The notes under the pieces are model-generated. The model ran no database searches. It saw only the letters and a list, made by a program, of their open reading frames with translations, and was not told the origin of the DNA. From contig JAITXR010000325.1 of NCBI GenBank assembly GCA_031284665.1, forward strand, positions 1 to 15,467: DNA of 15,467 nt, given 5' to 3'. Of the stretch, positions 4,994-15,467 are shown piece after piece. Position numbers and translations under genes: made by a program. Position 1 is the stretch's first letter, and every line of letters starts with the position of its first letter. The DNA is from Paludibacter sp. (GTDB lineage Bacteria; Bacteroidota; Bacteroidia; Bacteroidales; Paludibacteraceae).

Positions 4994-5437
4994 ATGGCTA
5001 AAGAAATTGCTGGACTTATTAAATTACAGATTAAGGGGGGTGCGGCAAATCCATCTCCGCCGGTAGGACCTGCATTAGGTTCCAAAGGTATCAATATAAT
5101 GGAGTTTTGCAAACAATATAACGCCAGAACCCAGGACAAGGCAGGTAAAATACTGCCTGTGGTCATCACTTATTATACCGACAAATCGTTCGATTTCGTA
5201 GTTAAAACTCCTCCTGTTGCAATACAATTGCTCGAAGCAAGCAAACAGAAGAGTGGCTCGGCAGAACCCAACCGTAAAAAAGTTGCGGAAATTACTTGGG
5301 AACAAGTAAAAACAATTGCCGAAGACAAATTAGTGGACTTGAACTGCTTTGAGGTAGCACCGGCAATGAAAATGGTTGCAGGTACAGCAAGAAGTATGGG
5401 TATCACCGTAAAAGGTGCATTTCCGAGTAATAATTAA
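4994..5437 (+). CDS. rplK: Large ribosomal subunit protein uL11
   Basis: 147 aa, normal for the family. The N-terminal domain has the proline-rich [18 protein letters not shown] (15-32), which contacts elongation factors and thiopeptide antibiotics. The C-terminal rRNA-binding domain (about 75-147) ends with the family signature [11 protein letters not shown] (127-137). L11 forms the base of the GTPase-associated centre on 23S rRNA and is needed for RelA activation in bacteria that have it. The ATG at 4994 has no Shine-Dalgarno. rplA follows after 17 nt, so the L11-L1 pair is almost certainly one transcript. Confidence 0.98.
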   Translation: MAKEIAGLIKLQIKGGAANPSPPVGPALGSKGINIMEFCKQYNARTQDKAGKILPVVITYYTDKSFDFVVKTPPVAIQLLEASKQKSGSAEPNRKKVAEITWEQVKTIAEDKLVDLNCFEVAPAMKMVAGTARSMGITVKGAFPSNN

Positions 5438-5454
5438 TTAACACTTCAATTAAA

Positions 5455-6150
5455 ATGAGTAAACTGACAAAAAATCAAAAGTTGGCACAAGAAAAAATTG
5501 AAGCAGGAAAAGCCTATTCACTCAAAGAAGCAACGGAACTTGTAAAAGAAATTACCAAAAGTAAATTCGATGCTTCGGTTGATATTGATGTACGCTTAGG
5601 TGTTGACCCTCGTAAAGCCAACCAGATGGTACGCGGCGTAGTGTCGTTGCCAAACGGAACAGGCAAACAAGTAAGGGTTCTTGCATTATGTACGCCCGAT
5701 TTAGAGGCAGCGGCAAAAGAAGCCGGAGCCGACTATGTAGGTCTTGACGAATATATCGACAAGATTAAGGGTGGCTGGACAGATATTGATGTTATTATCA
5801 CAATGCCTGCCATAATGGGTAAACTTGGCGCTTTGGGGCGCATCCTCGGTCCACGCGGACTGATGCCAAACCCCAAAAGTGGTACAGTAACGCCCGATGT
5901 AGCAAAGGCAGTAAAAGAAGTAAAACAAGGGAAAATCGACTTTAAAGTTGATAAGTACGGTATTGTTCACACATCAATCGGTAAGGTATCGTTTACCTCC
6001 GAACAGATTGTTAGCAATGCAAAAGAATTTATTTCAACATTGATAAAACTCAAACCTACTTCAGCAAAAGGTACTTATGTTAAGAGCATTTATCTTTCGA
6101 GCACAATGAGTACAGGTATAAAAATCGACCCAAAAACGGTTGAAGAATAA
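5455..6150 (+). CDS. rplA: Large ribosomal subunit protein uL1
   Basis: 231 aa, full length. The family signature [16 protein letters not shown] is at residues 130-145 in domain II, with domain I formed by the two ends (about 1-65 and 155-231). L1 makes up the mobile L1 stalk that guides deacylated tRNA out of the E site, and in many bacteria it represses its own operon by binding the rplK leader. The ATG at 5455 has no Shine-Dalgarno. It lies 17 nt after rplK and 15 nt before rplJ. Confidence 0.98.
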   Translation: MSKLTKNQKLAQEKIEAGKAYSLKEATELVKEITKSKFDASVDIDVRLGVDPRKANQMVRGVVSLPNGTGKQVRVLALCTPDLEAAAKEAGADYVGLDEYIDKIKGGWTDIDVIITMPAIMGKLGALGRILGPRGLMPNPKSGTVTPDVAKAVKEVKQGKIDFKVDKYGIVHTSIGKVSFTSEQIVSNAKEFISTLIKLKPTSAKGTYVKSIYLSSTMSTGIKIDPKTVEE

Positions 6151-6165
6151 TAAACTAAAAACATT

Positions 6166-6693
6166 ATGAAAAAGGAAGATAAAAGCATAATAATTGAACA
6201 ACTAAAAAAGACTGTGGGAGGATATGCACATTTCTACCTTGCTGATATTGGCGGACTTAACGCTGCCGAGACAAGCGAGTTGAGACAAGTATGTTTCAAA
6301 CAGGATATTAAACTTGTAGTTGTAAAAAACACACTGCTTCGCAAAGCACTCGAAAGTTCTAATCTTGATTGCAGCGAGATTTACTCGGCACTCGAAGGAG
6401 AAACTTCAGTATTATTTTCGAACACAGGAAACGCTCCGGCACGCTTGATAAAAGATTTCAGCGGAAAAAGCAAGAGCAAAAAACCTGTTTTGAAAGCAGC
6501 CTACGTAGAACAAAGCGTTTATGTAGGTGCCGACCAACTCGACGCCCTTATCAATGTTAAGAGCAAAAACGACTTGATAGCAGACTTGATAGCATTATTG
6601 CAATCGCCTGCCAAGAACGTTGTATCCGCACTCCAATCAGGAGGAAATACAATTCACGGAGTACTTCAAACACTCGGTGAACGTCAAAATTAA
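6166..6693 (+). CDS. rplJ: Large ribosomal subunit protein uL10
   Basis: 175 aa. The N-terminal globular domain binds 23S rRNA together with L11 and includes the conserved VVKNTLLRKAL (52-62). The C-terminal helix (about residues 137-175, from NDLIADLIALL) is the attachment site for L12 dimers; its length fits two or three dimers, which I cannot settle from sequence. In enterics the L10-L12 complex represses its own mRNA; no such leader structure is evident in the 15 nt before this ATG. The gap to rplL is 49 nt and very A-rich. Confidence 0.96.
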   Translation: MKKEDKSIIIEQLKKTVGGYAHFYLADIGGLNAAETSELRQVCFKQDIKLVVVKNTLLRKALESSNLDCSEIYSALEGETSVLFSNTGNAPARLIKDFSGKSKSKKPVLKAAYVEQSVYVGADQLDALINVKSKNDLIADLIALLQSPAKNVVSALQSGGNTIHGVLQTLGERQN

Positions 6694-6742
6694 AAACAAA
6701 CAAATAAACAAAGTAAAAATAACAATTTAAATTTAAATAACA

Positions 6743-7120
6743 ATGGCAGATTTGAAAGCTTTTGCAGAACAATTGGTTAACTTGACAGTAAAAGAAGTAA
6801 ACGAGTTAGCACAAATTTTGAAAGAAGAATATGGAATTGAACCCGCAGCAGCAGCAGTAGCAGTAGCAGCAGGTCCCGCAGCAGCAGCAGCTCCTGCAGC
6901 AGAAGAAAAAACTTCTTTTGATGTAATTCTTAAAAGTGCTGGTGCCAACAAACTTGCAATAGTTAAGTTGGTAAAAGAATTAACAGGTCTTGGTTTGAAA
7001 GAAGCCAAAGATTTAGTAGATGCTGCACCTTCGACAATCAAAGAAGGTATAGCAAAAGACGAAGCCGAAGCCTTAAAAAATTCTCTTACCGAAGGCGGAG
7101 CAGAAGTCGAATTAAAATAA
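6743..7120 (+). CDS. rplL: Large ribosomal subunit protein bL12 (L7/L12)
   Basis: 125 aa, acidic. The N-terminal dimerisation domain (1-33) binds the L10 helix. A flexible hinge (34-53) is made almost only of alanine, valine and proline. The C-terminal factor-binding domain (about 56-125) contains [20 protein letters not shown] (70-89), which recruits EF-Tu, EF-G and other GTPases. The hinge DNA is a near-repeat of GCA codons with a few GTA, CCC and CCT (about 6842-6901). The A-rich leader without a Shine-Dalgarno is typical for highly translated genes of this phylum; L12 must be made in several copies per ribosome. Confidence 0.98.
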   Translation: MADLKAFAEQLVNLTVKEVNELAQILKEEYGIEPAAAAVAVAAGPAAAAAPAAEEKTSFDVILKSAGANKLAIVKLVKELTGLGLKEAKDLVDAAPSTIKEGIAKDEAEALKNSLTEGGAEVELK

Positions 7121-7143
7121 CTTTCCCTGAGAATCAGGAACTT

Positions 7144-7185
7144 GGTTTAGATTCCTTCGCATAGGAGGATTCTAAACCTTTATTT
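7144..7185 (+). terminator. Attenuator-like hairpin between rplL and rpoB
   Basis: Positions 7144-7158 pair with 7164-7178 (14 pairs, one of them a G-U, and one T-T mismatch, 5-nt loop), followed by a U-rich stretch (TTTATTTG) to about 7185. A smaller hairpin CCTGA-GAA-TCAGG precedes it at 7126-7138. In E. coli the same gap has a partial terminator that lowers rpoBC relative to ribosomal protein genes. Position and form suggest the same role here; the interrupted U run suggests it is leaky. Confidence 0.65.
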
Positions 7186-7235
7186 GTGTATGATAAAAAT
7201 ATTGATTTTCCGCAAACAAAACCTCACAAAATATA

Positions 7236-10200
7236 ATGTCCGCAAACAATTCAAACCAGAGAATCAATTTTGCTTCAATTAAAAATCAACTAAATTACCC
7301 CGATTTTCTTGAAGTACAATTAAAATCATTTCAGGACTTTTTCCAAATGGATACAGCGCCTGAAAAAAGAAAAACTGAAGGTCTTTACAGAGTTTTCACT
7401 GAAAATTTCCCGATAGCCGATACTCGAAACAATTTTGTTCTCGAATTTTTGGACTATTATATTGACCCTCCTCGCTATTCGATAGAAGAATGTGTTTATA
7501 GAGGATTAACTTACAGCGTGCCTCTTAAAGCCAAACTCAAACTTTATTGCACCGACCCTGACCACGAGGATTTTGAGATGCAAATTCAAGATGTGTATCT
7601 CGGACCGGTTCCTTATATGACTGCAAAAGGCACTTTTGTTATCAATGGTGCTGAACGTGTAATAGTTTCGCAACTACACCGTTCGCCGGGAGTGTTCTTT
7701 GGGCAAAGTATGCATGCTAACGGAACTAAACTCTATTCGGCTCGAATTATTCCTTTTCGCGGCTCGTGGATAGAATTTGCTACCGATATTAATAATGTGA
7801 TGTACGCTTATATTGACCGCAAGAAAAAATTGCCGGTTACTACTCTTTTGCGTGCTATTGGGTTTGAAAGCGATAAAGATATTCTCGAAATTTTTGACCT
7901 CGCCGAAGAAATTAAAGTAAACAAAACTGCTCTCAAAAAGGCAGTTGGGCGGACATTAGCCGCACGTGTACTTAAAACTTGGATTGAAGATTTGGTTGAC
8001 GAAGATACGGGCGAAGTGTCGAGTATCGAGAGAAATCGTGTGATTATTGAACGCGAAGTTGTGCTTGATGCAACACATATTGACGACATTATTGATTCAG
8101 GTGCACAGTCGATTTTGGTACACAAAACGGATACAAAACAATCCGATTATACCATTATTTATAACACCTTATTTAAAGATACAAGTAACTCGGAACACGA
8201 AGCAGTTTACACTATTTATCGCTTGCTGCGCAACGCAGAGCCGGCAGATGATTCTACGGCACGAGAAGTGATAAATAATCTTTTCTTTTCCGAAAAACGC
8301 TATGACTTAGGCGATGTGGGACGTTTCCGTATTAATCGTAAACTTGCACTCGACATTAATCCTGAGATAAAAGTGCTTACCAAAGAAGATATTATTGCTA
8401 TCATTAAATATCTTATCGAACTTATTAACTCAAAAGCCGATGTGGATGACATCGACCACTTGAGTAACCGCCGTGTGCGTACTGTGGGCGAACAACTTTA
8501 CAACCAATTTGGTGTAGGCTTGGTACGTATGGCTCGTACTATTCGCGAGCGAATGAATGTGCGTGATAATGAAGTGTTTTCGCCAATCGATTTGGTAAAT
8601 TCAAAAAGTATTACTTCGGTAATAAATTCATTTTTTGGCACAAATCAGTTGTCGCAATTTATGGATCAACAAAATCCACTTGCCGAAATTACCCACAAAC
8701 GCCGTCTATCGGCACTCGGTCCCGGAGGTTTGAGCCGCGAACGCGCAGGTTTTGAAGTGCGCGACGTGCACTATACTCACTACGGTCGCCTATGCCCAAT
8801 CGAAACGCCGGAAGGACCTAACATTGGTCTTATTTCATCGCTTTGTATTTATGCAAAAATTAACGAACTCGGATTTATTGAAACTCCTTACCGTACAGTC
8901 AAAAACGGACACGTTGATTTGTCGCCGGAAGGAATACAGTATTATACTGCCGAAGAAGAAGAAAATTCGATAGTAGCACAAGGAAATGCACCGTTGAACG
9001 AAGATGGTACATTTATTCTCCCAAAAGTAAAATCGCATCAAGAAGCCGATTTTCCTGTGGTTGACCCGCAGCAAGTAAATTTGATGGACGTTGCGCCTTC
9101 GCAGATTGCCTCTATTGCGGCAGCATTAATTCCTTTCCTCGAACACGATGATGCTAACCGCGCATTGATGGGCTCGAATATGATGCGTCAGGCAGTACCA
9201 TTGCTTCGTTGCGAGGCTCCAATTGTTGGAACAGGTATCGAAGGTCAATTAATACAGGATTCGCGCACTCAAATTGTAGCCGAAGGAACAGGAGTAGTAG
9301 AATATGTGGATGCTAACAGCATTAAAATACGCTACGACCGCACCGCCGACGAAGAATTTGTAAGTTTTGAGGATTCGCTCAAAGAATATCAGTTGGCTAA
9401 ATTCCAAAAAACCAATCAGAATACTACTATCGACCTTCGTCCATTAGTTCGTAAAGGCGAATTGGTTGAAAAAGGTATGATATTGAGTGAAGGATTCTCG
9501 ACCGAACAAGGTGAACTTGCAATTGGTAAAAACCTAAAAGTGGCATTTATGCCTTGGAAAGGATACAATTTTGAAGATGCTATTGTTATCAACGAGAGAG
9601 TAGTGCGCGAGGATATTTTTACCTCCATACACGTGGTGGAAGAAATGCTCGAAGTGCGCGAAACCAAACGCGGAATAGAAGAGTTTACGGCTGATATTCC
9701 GAATGTTAGCGAAGATGCTACTCGCAATTTGGACGAAAATGGTATTATTCGTATCGGCGCAAGAGTTGACCCGGGTGATATTATTGTAGGTAAAATTACT
9801 CCAAAAGGAGAATCAGACCCTTCGCCCGAAGAAAAACTATTGCGAGCAATTTTTGGAGATAAAGCCGGCGATGTAAAAGATGCGTCGCTTAAAGCAACTC
9901 CTTCGCTTTCGGGTGTCGTTATATCAAAACGATTGTATTCAAAAGCACAGAAAAATCGTAAGGCAAAACTTGCTGATAAAGCCACAATGCCTAAGTTAGA
10001 CGAGGATTTTGTAGCGCAAGCATCAGACTTAAAAGATACATTAATTGAAAAATTAATGATTTTGCTTAAAGATAAAACTTCAGCTGGCGTTAAGGATTTT
10101 ATGGGTACGGAATTGTTTGCCCGTAACAGTAAATTTACCGAAGACCGCCTGCGTGAAGTTGACTATAATTCGGTAATGTTAAACAAATGGACTACCGATG

Positions 10201-11048
10201 CTAAGAAGAATGAATTGATTAAACAGCTTATTCTTAATTACTTGAAAAAGTATAAAGAATTAGATGCGCAACTTAAACGTCAGAAATTCAATATTACGAT
10301 AGGCGATGAACTGCCAAATGGTATTGTTCAGACAGCCAAAGTATATATTGCCAAAAAACGTAAAATTCGAGTTGGTGATAAAATGGCAGGACGGCACGGT
10401 AATAAAGGTATTGTTTCGCGCATTGTTCGTCAAGAGGATATGCCTTTCCTCGAAGATGGAACTCCGGTGGACATAGTTCTTAACCCGCTTGGCGTACCTT
10501 CGCGTATGAACTTGGGTCAAATTTTTGAAACCGTACTTGGTTGGGCTGGTAAAGAACTCGGAGTGAAATTTGCAACACCAATTTTTGATGGTGCAAACAT
10601 CGACGACCTCAATCAATGGACTGACAAAGCAGGTATCCCACGTTATGGAAAAACTTATCTATACGATGGCGGAACAGGCGAAAAGTTCGACCAACCGGCT
10701 ACAGTAGGCATAATTTATATGCTAAAACTTGGGCACATGGTGGAAGACAAAATGCACGCACGTTCAATCGGTCCATACTCGCTTATTACTCAGCAACCAC
10801 TTGGTGGTAAGGCTCAGTTTGGCGGTCAGCGTTTTGGTGAAATGGAAGTTTGGGCATTAGAAGCATTTGGAGCAGCACATATTTTGCAAGAAATACTTAC
10901 TGTAAAATCCGATGATGTAACCGGACGTGCCAGAACATACGAAGCAATCGTCAAAGGCGACCCAATGCCAACACCCGGATTACCCGAATCGCTCAACGTG
11001 CTTTTGCACGAATTGCGCGGTCTGGGATTGAGTATCAACCTTGATTAA
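7236..11048 (+). CDS. rpoB: DNA-directed RNA polymerase subunit beta
   Basis: 1270 aa, the usual length in Bacteroidales. The rifampicin pocket is intact: SQFMDQQNP (473-481) and [11 protein letters not shown] (486-496), with D477, H487 and S492 aligning with E. coli D516, H526 and S531, so the allele looks wild-type there. Other landmarks are the catalytic-core [12 protein letters not shown] just downstream of the rifampicin region, [15 protein letters not shown] around 868-882, and [12 protein letters not shown] at 1047-1058. The lysine-rich segment between about 905 and 1030 lies where E. coli has a lineage-specific insertion and is the least conserved part. The C-terminus ([19 protein letters not shown]) interlocks with beta'. 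The ATG at 7236 has no Shine-Dalgarno. Expression relative to rplKAJL is probably set by the hairpin upstream. Confidence 0.99.
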   Translation: MSANNSNQRINFASIKNQLNYPDFLEVQLKSFQDFFQMDTAPEKRKTEGLYRVFTENFPIADTRNNFVLEFLDYYIDPPRYSIEECVYRGLTYSVPLKAKLKLYCTDPDHEDFEMQIQDVYLGPVPYMTAKGTFVINGAERVIVSQLHRSPGVFFGQSMHANGTKLYSARIIPFRGSWIEFATDINNVMYAYIDRKKKLPVTTLLRAIGFESDKDILEIFDLAEEIKVNKTALKKAVGRTLAARVLKTWIEDLVDEDTGEVSSIERNRVIIEREVVLDATHIDDIIDSGAQSILVHKTDTKQSDYTIIYNTLFKDTSNSEHEAVYTIYRLLRNAEPADDSTAREVINNLFFSEKRYDLGDVGRFRINRKLALDINPEIKVLTKEDIIAIIKYLIELINSKADVDDIDHLSNRRVRTVGEQLYNQFGVGLVRMARTIRERMNVRDNEVFSPIDLVNSKSITSVINSFFGTNQLSQFMDQQNPLAEITHKRRLSALGPGGLSRERAGFEVRDVHYTHYGRLCPIETPEGPNIGLISSLCIYAKINELGFIETPYRTVKNGHVDLSPEGIQYYTAEEEENSIVAQGNAPLNEDGTFILPKVKSHQEADFPVVDPQQVNLMDVAPSQIASIAAALIPFLEHDDANRALMGSNMMRQAVPLLRCEAPIVGTGIEGQLIQDSRTQIVAEGTGVVEYVDANSIKIRYDRTADEEFVSFEDSLKEYQLAKFQKTNQNTTIDLRPLVRKGELVEKGMILSEGFSTEQGELAIGKNLKVAFMPWKGYNFEDAIVINERVVREDIFTSIHVVEEMLEVRETKRGIEEFTADIPNVSEDATRNLDENGIIRIGARVDPGDIIVGKITPKGESDPSPEEKLLRAIFGDKAGDVKDASLKATPSLSGVVISKRLYSKAQKNRKAKLADKATMPKLDEDFVAQASDLKDTLIEKLMILLKDKTSAGVKDFMGTELFARNSKFTEDRLREVDYNSVMLNKWTTDAKKNELIKQLILNYLKKYKELDAQLKRQKFNITIGDELPNGIVQTAKVYIAKKRKIRVGDKMAGRHGNKGIVSRIVRQEDMPFLEDGTPVDIVLNPLGVPSRMNLGQIFETVLGWAGKELGVKFATPIFDGANIDDLNQWTDKAGIPRYGKTYLYDGGTGEKFDQPATVGIIYMLKLGHMVEDKMHARSIGPYSLITQQPLGGKAQFGGQRFGEMEVWALEAFGAAHILQEILTVKSDDVTGRARTYEAIVKGDPMPTPGLPESLNVLLHELRGLGLSINLD

Positions 11049-11051
11049 AAA

Positions 11052-11138
11052 AGTTTATAAAGTTTGGGAAGTTTGTAAAATAAGCAAACTTCCCGATTAT
11101 ACAAACTTAAAACTTTACGAACTAAAACTTTACAAACT
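11052..11138. repeat. Repeat-rich spacer between rpoB and rpoC
   Basis: The 99-nt gap is built almost wholly of related short units. GGGAAGTTTG (11066-11075) is a perfect inverted copy of CAAACTTCCC (11085-11094) with a 9-nt loop. AAAACTTTACGAACT (11109-11123) and AAAACTTTACAAACT (11124-11138) are tandem 15-mers differing at one base, and both are near-complements of AGTTTATAAAGTTT (11052-11065). There is no U run after the central stem and rpoC follows closely, so a full terminator is unlikely. It may be an intergenic repeat element or an RNA processing stem. Confidence 0.8.
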
Positions 11139-11147
11139 CATTAAGAT

Positions 11148-14100
11148 ATGGCTTTTAAGACAGAAAATAAAACAAAAACAAATTTCAGCAAAATTTCAAT
11201 TGGGCTTGCCTCGCCCGAAGAAATACTGAAATTGTCGAGCGGGGAAGTGCTAAAACCCGAAACAATTAATTATCGTACATATAAACCCGAACGCGATGGG
11301 TTGTTTTGCGAACGCATTTTTGGTCCCACGCGCGACTACGAATGTAATTGCGGAAAATACAAGCGTATTCGCTACAAAGGTATTGTGTGCGACCGTTGCG
11401 GTGTGGAAGTTACTGAGAAAAAAGTTCGACGTGAAAGAACAGGACATATTCGTTTGGTAGTGCCGGTGGCGCATATTTGGTATTTCCGCTCATTGCCTAA
11501 CAAAATTGGCTATTTGCTTGGGATGCCTGCAAAAAAATTAGATGCAATAATTTATTACGAAAAATATGTAATCATTCAAGCCGGAATAGCCGATAATGGC
11601 GATAATATCGTGAATTATGAAGTTCTTAACGAGGACGAGTATTTTAATATTATTGATGCTCTTCCTCGTGAAAATCAACAACTTGACGATAGCGACCCAA
11701 ACAAATTTATAGCAAAAATGGGTGCAGAAGCAATCTACGATTTGCTCGCCCGATTAGATTTAGACAGCCTTTCGTACGAATTGCGCGACAGAGCCGACAA
11801 AGATGGTTCGCAACAACGTAAAAACGAGGCTTTGAAACGTTTACAAGTTGTAGAATCTTTCCGTTCAGCACGTCATCGTAACCGCCCGGAATGGATGATT
11901 ATGAAAATTGTCCCCGTAATTCCTCCCGAATTGCGCCCACTCGTGCCTTTGGATGGTGGTCGCTTTGCGACTTCGGATTTGAACGACCTTTACAGACGTG
12001 TTATAATTCGTAATAATCGCTTGAAACGATTGCTCGAAATTAAAGCACCGGAAGTAATTCTGCGTAACGAAAAACGTATGTTGCAAGAGGCTGTCGATTC
12101 ACTTTTCGACAATTCGCGCAAATCAAGTGCCGTAAAAACAGAATCAAATCGCCCGCTCAAATCTTTGTCGGACAGTTTGAAAGGTAAGCAAGGACGTTTC
12201 CGCCAGAATTTGCTCGGTAAACGTGTGGATTATTCGGCTCGTTCGGTTATCGTAGTAGGTCCGGAACTCAAAATGCACGAATGTGGATTGCCAAAAGATA
12301 TGGCTGCCGAACTTTATAAACCATTTATTATCCGCAAGTTAATCGACCGCGGCATTGTAAAAACCGTAAAATCGGCAAAAAAAATTATCGACCGTAAAGA
12401 CCCAATTATTTGGGATATTTTGGAATATGTAATGAAGGGACATCCGGTGTTGCTTAACCGTGCTCCGACTTTGCACCGCTTGGGTATTCAAGCCTTTCAA
12501 CCAAAAATGATTGAAGGTAAGGCAATACAGTTGCACCCGCTTTCGTGTACGGCGTTCAATGCCGACTTCGATGGCGACCAGATGGCTGTTCACTTACCGC
12601 TTGGCAATGATGCAATTCTCGAAGCACAAATGTTGATGTTGGCATCGCATAATATCTTAAATCCTGCCAACGGCGCACCTATTACTGTGCCTTCGCAAGA
12701 TATGGTGTTGGGATTGTATTATATTACAAAACCGCGACCCGGTGCTTTGGGCGAAGGACTTGTGTTTTATTCACCCGAAGAAGCAGAAATTGCATACAAC
12801 GAACATAAAGTTGACTTGCACGCTTTGATTAAAGTGCGTATGACAACTTTGGAAAACGAACAAAAAGTTACACAACTGTTTGAAACTACCGTTGGGCGTA
12901 TTTTGTTTAACAAAAATGTGCCCGTCGAAGTGGGATATATAAACGTTTTATTGTCGAAAAAATCACTTCGCGATATTATTGGAAATGTGATAGAGGCTTG
13001 TGGAGTGGCACGTACCGCTCAATTCCTTGACGATATTAAAGATTTGGGTTATTATATGGCTTTCAAAGGTGGCTTGTCGTTTAACCTTGGAGACGTAATT
13101 ATCCCCGAAGAAAAAGTAAAACTTGTGAAGGAAGGAAACGCCGAAGTAGATGCTATCCGCCAAAACTACGAAATGGGTTTCATTACCAATAACGAACGTT
13201 ATAATCAAACTATTGACGTTTGGACACATGTAAATTCGCGTCTGTCGGATATATTAATGAAACAACTTTCGTCTGACAATCAAGGCTTTAATTCAGTATA
13301 TATGATGCTCGATTCGGGCGCACGTGGTAGCAAGGAGCAAATCCGTCAGTTGTCAGGTATGCGTGGATTGATGGCAAAACCTCAAAAGAGTGGCGCCGAA
13401 GGTGGACAGATTATTGAAAATCCTATTTTGTCGAACTTTAAGGAAGGTTTGTCGGTGTTGGAATACTTTATTTCAACTCACGGTGCACGTAAAGGTTTGG
13501 CTGATACTGCTTTGAAAACTGCTGATGCCGGTTATCTTACACGTCGTTTGGTTGACGTTTCGCACGATGTAATAATTTCCGAAGAGGATTGTGGTACATT
13601 GCGTGGACTTATTGCTACCGAAATGAAAAATAACGAAGAAGTAGTTTCGTCGCTTTACGAACGTATTTTAGGTCGTGTTTCTGTTCACGATATTTACAAT
13701 CCGCTTACAGGCGAATTGATAGTGTCGTCGGGCGAACAAATTACCGAAAAATTAGCAAAACAGATACAAGAATCACCAATTGAACGAGTTGAAATTCGCT
13801 CGGTACTTACTTGCGAATCGAAAAAAGGTGTTTGTGCAAAATGCTACGGGCGTAATCTTGCTACCGGAAAAATGGTGCAGATGGGCGAAGTAGTAGGCGT
13901 TATCGCTGCTCAGTCAATCGGCGAGCCGGGAACACAGTTAACTTTGCGTACATTCCACGTCGGTGGTGTGGCTTCGAACGTTGGAGCCGAATCAAAAATT
14001 GTTACTCGCTACGACGGACGTATCGAATTTGACGAACTTCGCACAGTTACTTCTTCGGACGAAAACAACAAACCACTCGAAGTGGTAGTGAGCCGTCTGA

Positions 14101-15455
14101 CCGAAATGCGTGTAATTGATATTAATACAGGGATTGCTCTTACAGTACACAATATTCCTTACGGCTCAAAACTGTATGTCAAAAATGGAGATATAGTAAG
14201 CAAAGGTCAAACAATTTGCGAATGGGATCCTTTTAATGCCGTTATTATTTCGGAAAACGAAGGAAAAATTGCTTTTGAAGATGTTGTCGAAAATGTAACT
14301 TTCAAAACCGAAGCCGACGAGGCAACCGGCTTGAAAGAAAAAATCATTATCGAATCGAAAGACAAGAGCAAAATTCCAAGCGCACATATTTTGGACAAAG
14401 CCGGCAATATTTTGCGTACTTACAACTTGCCTGTGGGTGCTCACCTTATTTTGGACAACGACTCAAAAATCAAAGTAGGAGAAATGCTTGTTAAAATTCC
14501 TCGTGCTGTTGGTAAAGCCGGTGATATAACAGGAGGTTTGCCTCGTGTTACCGAACTTTTCGAGGCACGAAATCCGTCAAATCCCGCAATTGTTGCCGAA
14601 ATTGATGGCGAAGTGAATTTTGGAAAAATCAAACGCGGTAATCGTGAATTGAGCGTTACTTCCAAAACAGGTGAAATTAAAAAATACCTTATTCCGCTGT
14701 CAAAACAGATACTTGTGCAGGAAAATGACTTTGTGCGTGCCGGTACGCCGCTTTCCGACGGAGCAGTTACACCTTCGGATATTCTTATGATTAAGGGACC
14801 AACTGCCGTTCAGGACTATATTGTAAACGAAGTACAGGATGTATATAGATTGCAGGGTGTAAAAATCAACGACAAACATTTTGAAGTAATTGTTCGACAA
14901 ATGATGCGTAAAGTTGAAATTATTGAACAGGGCGACACTCGTTTCCTCGAAAAACAAATTGTTTATAAAAACGATTTTATGGAAGAAAACGACCGCATTT
15001 GGGGTAAAAAAGTTATTACAAATGCAGGTGATTCCGAAACGCTTAGCGCCGGTCAGATAATTGCACCTCGCAAATTGCGCGACGAAAACAGTATGCTCAA
15101 ACGCCGCGACCTTCAGATTGTAGAAACCCGCGACGCTATTCCTGCTACTTCAAATCAGATTTTGCAAGGAATTACTCGTGCTGCGTTGCAGACTTCAAGC
15201 TTTATGTCGGCTGCATCATTCCAAGAAACTACAAAAGTGTTGAACGATGCTGCAATTAACGGCAAAGTTGACCGCCTCGAAGGTTTGAAAGAAAATGTAA
15301 TTTGCGGACATCTCATTCCGGCTGGTACAGGTCAGCGCGAATTTGACAAACTGATTGTCTATTCACGCGAAGAATACGAGCGCAAAATCGAAATGAAACG
15401 TAACATTATGGATTCCGAAGGACAAGAGGAATTAACGGAATTAGAAGCAAATTAA
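11148..15455 (+). CDS. rpoC: DNA-directed RNA polymerase subunit beta'
   Basis: 1435 aa, complete: the TAA is at 15453-15455, 12 nt before the window ends. The N-terminal zinc site has C66, C68, C81 and C84. The catalytic magnesium motif [12 protein letters not shown] carries D473, D475 and D477. The second zinc site has C815, C889, C896 and C899, each one residue from its E. coli counterpart. The bridge-helix and trigger-loop region includes [19 protein letters not shown] (G925 is the G of SIGEP). Residues about 950-1150 form the sandwich-barrel hybrid insertion inside the trigger loop, as in many Gram-negative bacteria. The clamp helices upstream of the magnesium motif are where sigma and NusG bind. 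The ATG at 11148 has no Shine-Dalgarno. It forms the core enzyme with rpoB just upstream. Confidence 0.99.
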   Translation: MAFKTENKTKTNFSKISIGLASPEEILKLSSGEVLKPETINYRTYKPERDGLFCERIFGPTRDYECNCGKYKRIRYKGIVCDRCGVEVTEKKVRRERTGHIRLVVPVAHIWYFRSLPNKIGYLLGMPAKKLDAIIYYEKYVIIQAGIADNGDNIVNYEVLNEDEYFNIIDALPRENQQLDDSDPNKFIAKMGAEAIYDLLARLDLDSLSYELRDRADKDGSQQRKNEALKRLQVVESFRSARHRNRPEWMIMKIVPVIPPELRPLVPLDGGRFATSDLNDLYRRVIIRNNRLKRLLEIKAPEVILRNEKRMLQEAVDSLFDNSRKSSAVKTESNRPLKSLSDSLKGKQGRFRQNLLGKRVDYSARSVIVVGPELKMHECGLPKDMAAELYKPFIIRKLIDRGIVKTVKSAKKIIDRKDPIIWDILEYVMKGHPVLLNRAPTLHRLGIQAFQPKMIEGKAIQLHPLSCTAFNADFDGDQMAVHLPLGNDAILEAQMLMLASHNILNPANGAPITVPSQDMVLGLYYITKPRPGALGEGLVFYSPEEAEIAYNEHKVDLHALIKVRMTTLENEQKVTQLFETTVGRILFNKNVPVEVGYINVLLSKKSLRDIIGNVIEACGVARTAQFLDDIKDLGYYMAFKGGLSFNLGDVIIPEEKVKLVKEGNAEVDAIRQNYEMGFITNNERYNQTIDVWTHVNSRLSDILMKQLSSDNQGFNSVYMMLDSGARGSKEQIRQLSGMRGLMAKPQKSGAEGGQIIENPILSNFKEGLSVLEYFISTHGARKGLADTALKTADAGYLTRRLVDVSHDVIISEEDCGTLRGLIATEMKNNEEVVSSLYERILGRVSVHDIYNPLTGELIVSSGEQITEKLAKQIQESPIERVEIRSVLTCESKKGVCAKCYGRNLATGKMVQMGEVVGVIAAQSIGEPGTQLTLRTFHVGGVASNVGAESKIVTRYDGRIEFDELRTVTSSDENNKPLEVVVSRLTEMRVIDINTGIALTVHNIPYGSKLYVKNGDIVSKGQTICEWDPFNAVIISENEGKIAFEDVVENVTFKTEADEATGLKEKIIIESKDKSKIPSAHILDKAGNILRTYNLPVGAHLILDNDSKIKVGEMLVKIPRAVGKAGDITGGLPRVTELFEARNPSNPAIVAEIDGEVNFGKIKRGNRELSVTSKTGEIKKYLIPLSKQILVQENDFVRAGTPLSDGAVTPSDILMIKGPTAVQDYIVNEVQDVYRLQGVKINDKHFEVIVRQMMRKVEIIEQGDTRFLEKQIVYKNDFMEENDRIWGKKVITNAGDSETLSAGQIIAPRKLRDENSMLKRRDLQIVETRDAIPATSNQILQGITRAALQTSSFMSAASFQETTKVLNDAAINGKVDRLEGLKENVICGHLIPAGTGQREFDKLIVYSREEYERKIEMKRNIMDSEGQEELTELEAN

Positions 15456-15467
15456 TTATTATAATTT

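Noticed and set aside
9416..9985. 189-codon antisense reading frame in rpoB, and other long antisense frames in rpoB, rpoC and tuf
   Set aside because: Shadows of strongly coding sense frames; no recognisable protein features, promoters or leaders.

Overview
The window is a chromosomal housekeeping locus from a member of the Bacteroidota, most likely the order Bacteroidales. Four intergenic sites match the Bacteroides-type promoter (TTTG, about 20 nt, then TAnnTTTG or a close variant). Nearly all genes lack a Shine-Dalgarno sequence, spacers are very AT-rich, and the lengths of the beta (1270 aa), beta' (1435 aa), bS21 (63 aa) and EF-Tu (395 aa) proteins fit that group. Nothing in the window indicates a mobile element, phage, CRISPR array or defence system.

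Layout. (1) 1-340, minus strand: tRNA-His(GTG) then tRNA-Glu(CTC), each followed by an intrinsic terminator; the His promoter is at 358-390. (2) 391-1964, plus strand: rpsU (bS21), a XerC/D-type tyrosine recombinase, and hpf (short ribosome hibernation factor). rpsU and xerC each have a promoter; hpf follows xerC after 15 nt and has a strong Shine-Dalgarno. (3) 1965-4145: a promoter whose predicted start coincides with a terminator-like hairpin, then tRNA-Thr(TGT), tRNA-Tyr(GTA), tRNA-Gly(TCC), tRNA-Thr(GGT), tuf, an 18-bp perfect inverted repeat, and tRNA-Trp(CCA). (4) 4160-15455: secE, nusG, rplK, rplA, rplJ, rplL, rpoB and rpoC. A strong attenuator-like hairpin lies between rplL and rpoB, and a repeat-rich spacer lies between rpoB and rpoC.

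The genes work together in gene expression. They supply tRNAs and EF-Tu for elongation, L11/L1/L10/L12 for the factor-binding stalk and L1 stalk, bS21 and HPF for ribosome composition and dormancy, SecE for protein export, NusG for transcription elongation, and the two large RNA polymerase subunits. The order Thr-Tyr-Gly-Thr tRNAs, tuf, secE, nusG, rplKAJL, rpoBC is the same as in Escherichia coli apart from the inserted tRNA-Trp, so this is an ancient conserved cluster. The coding content is ordinary.

The points worth a second look are regulatory: the hairpin at the start of the tRNA-tuf transcript; Shine-Dalgarno sequences only at hpf and nusG while rpsU (bS21) is encoded nearby; a symmetric T8A8 tract between divergent promoters; dyads in the rplL-rpoB, tuf-trnW and rpoB-rpoC spacers; and an odd tRNA-Glu(CTC) lying between two terminators. 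No intergenic stretch exceeds 300 bases; the longest are 341-503 and 1965-2138, both described below.
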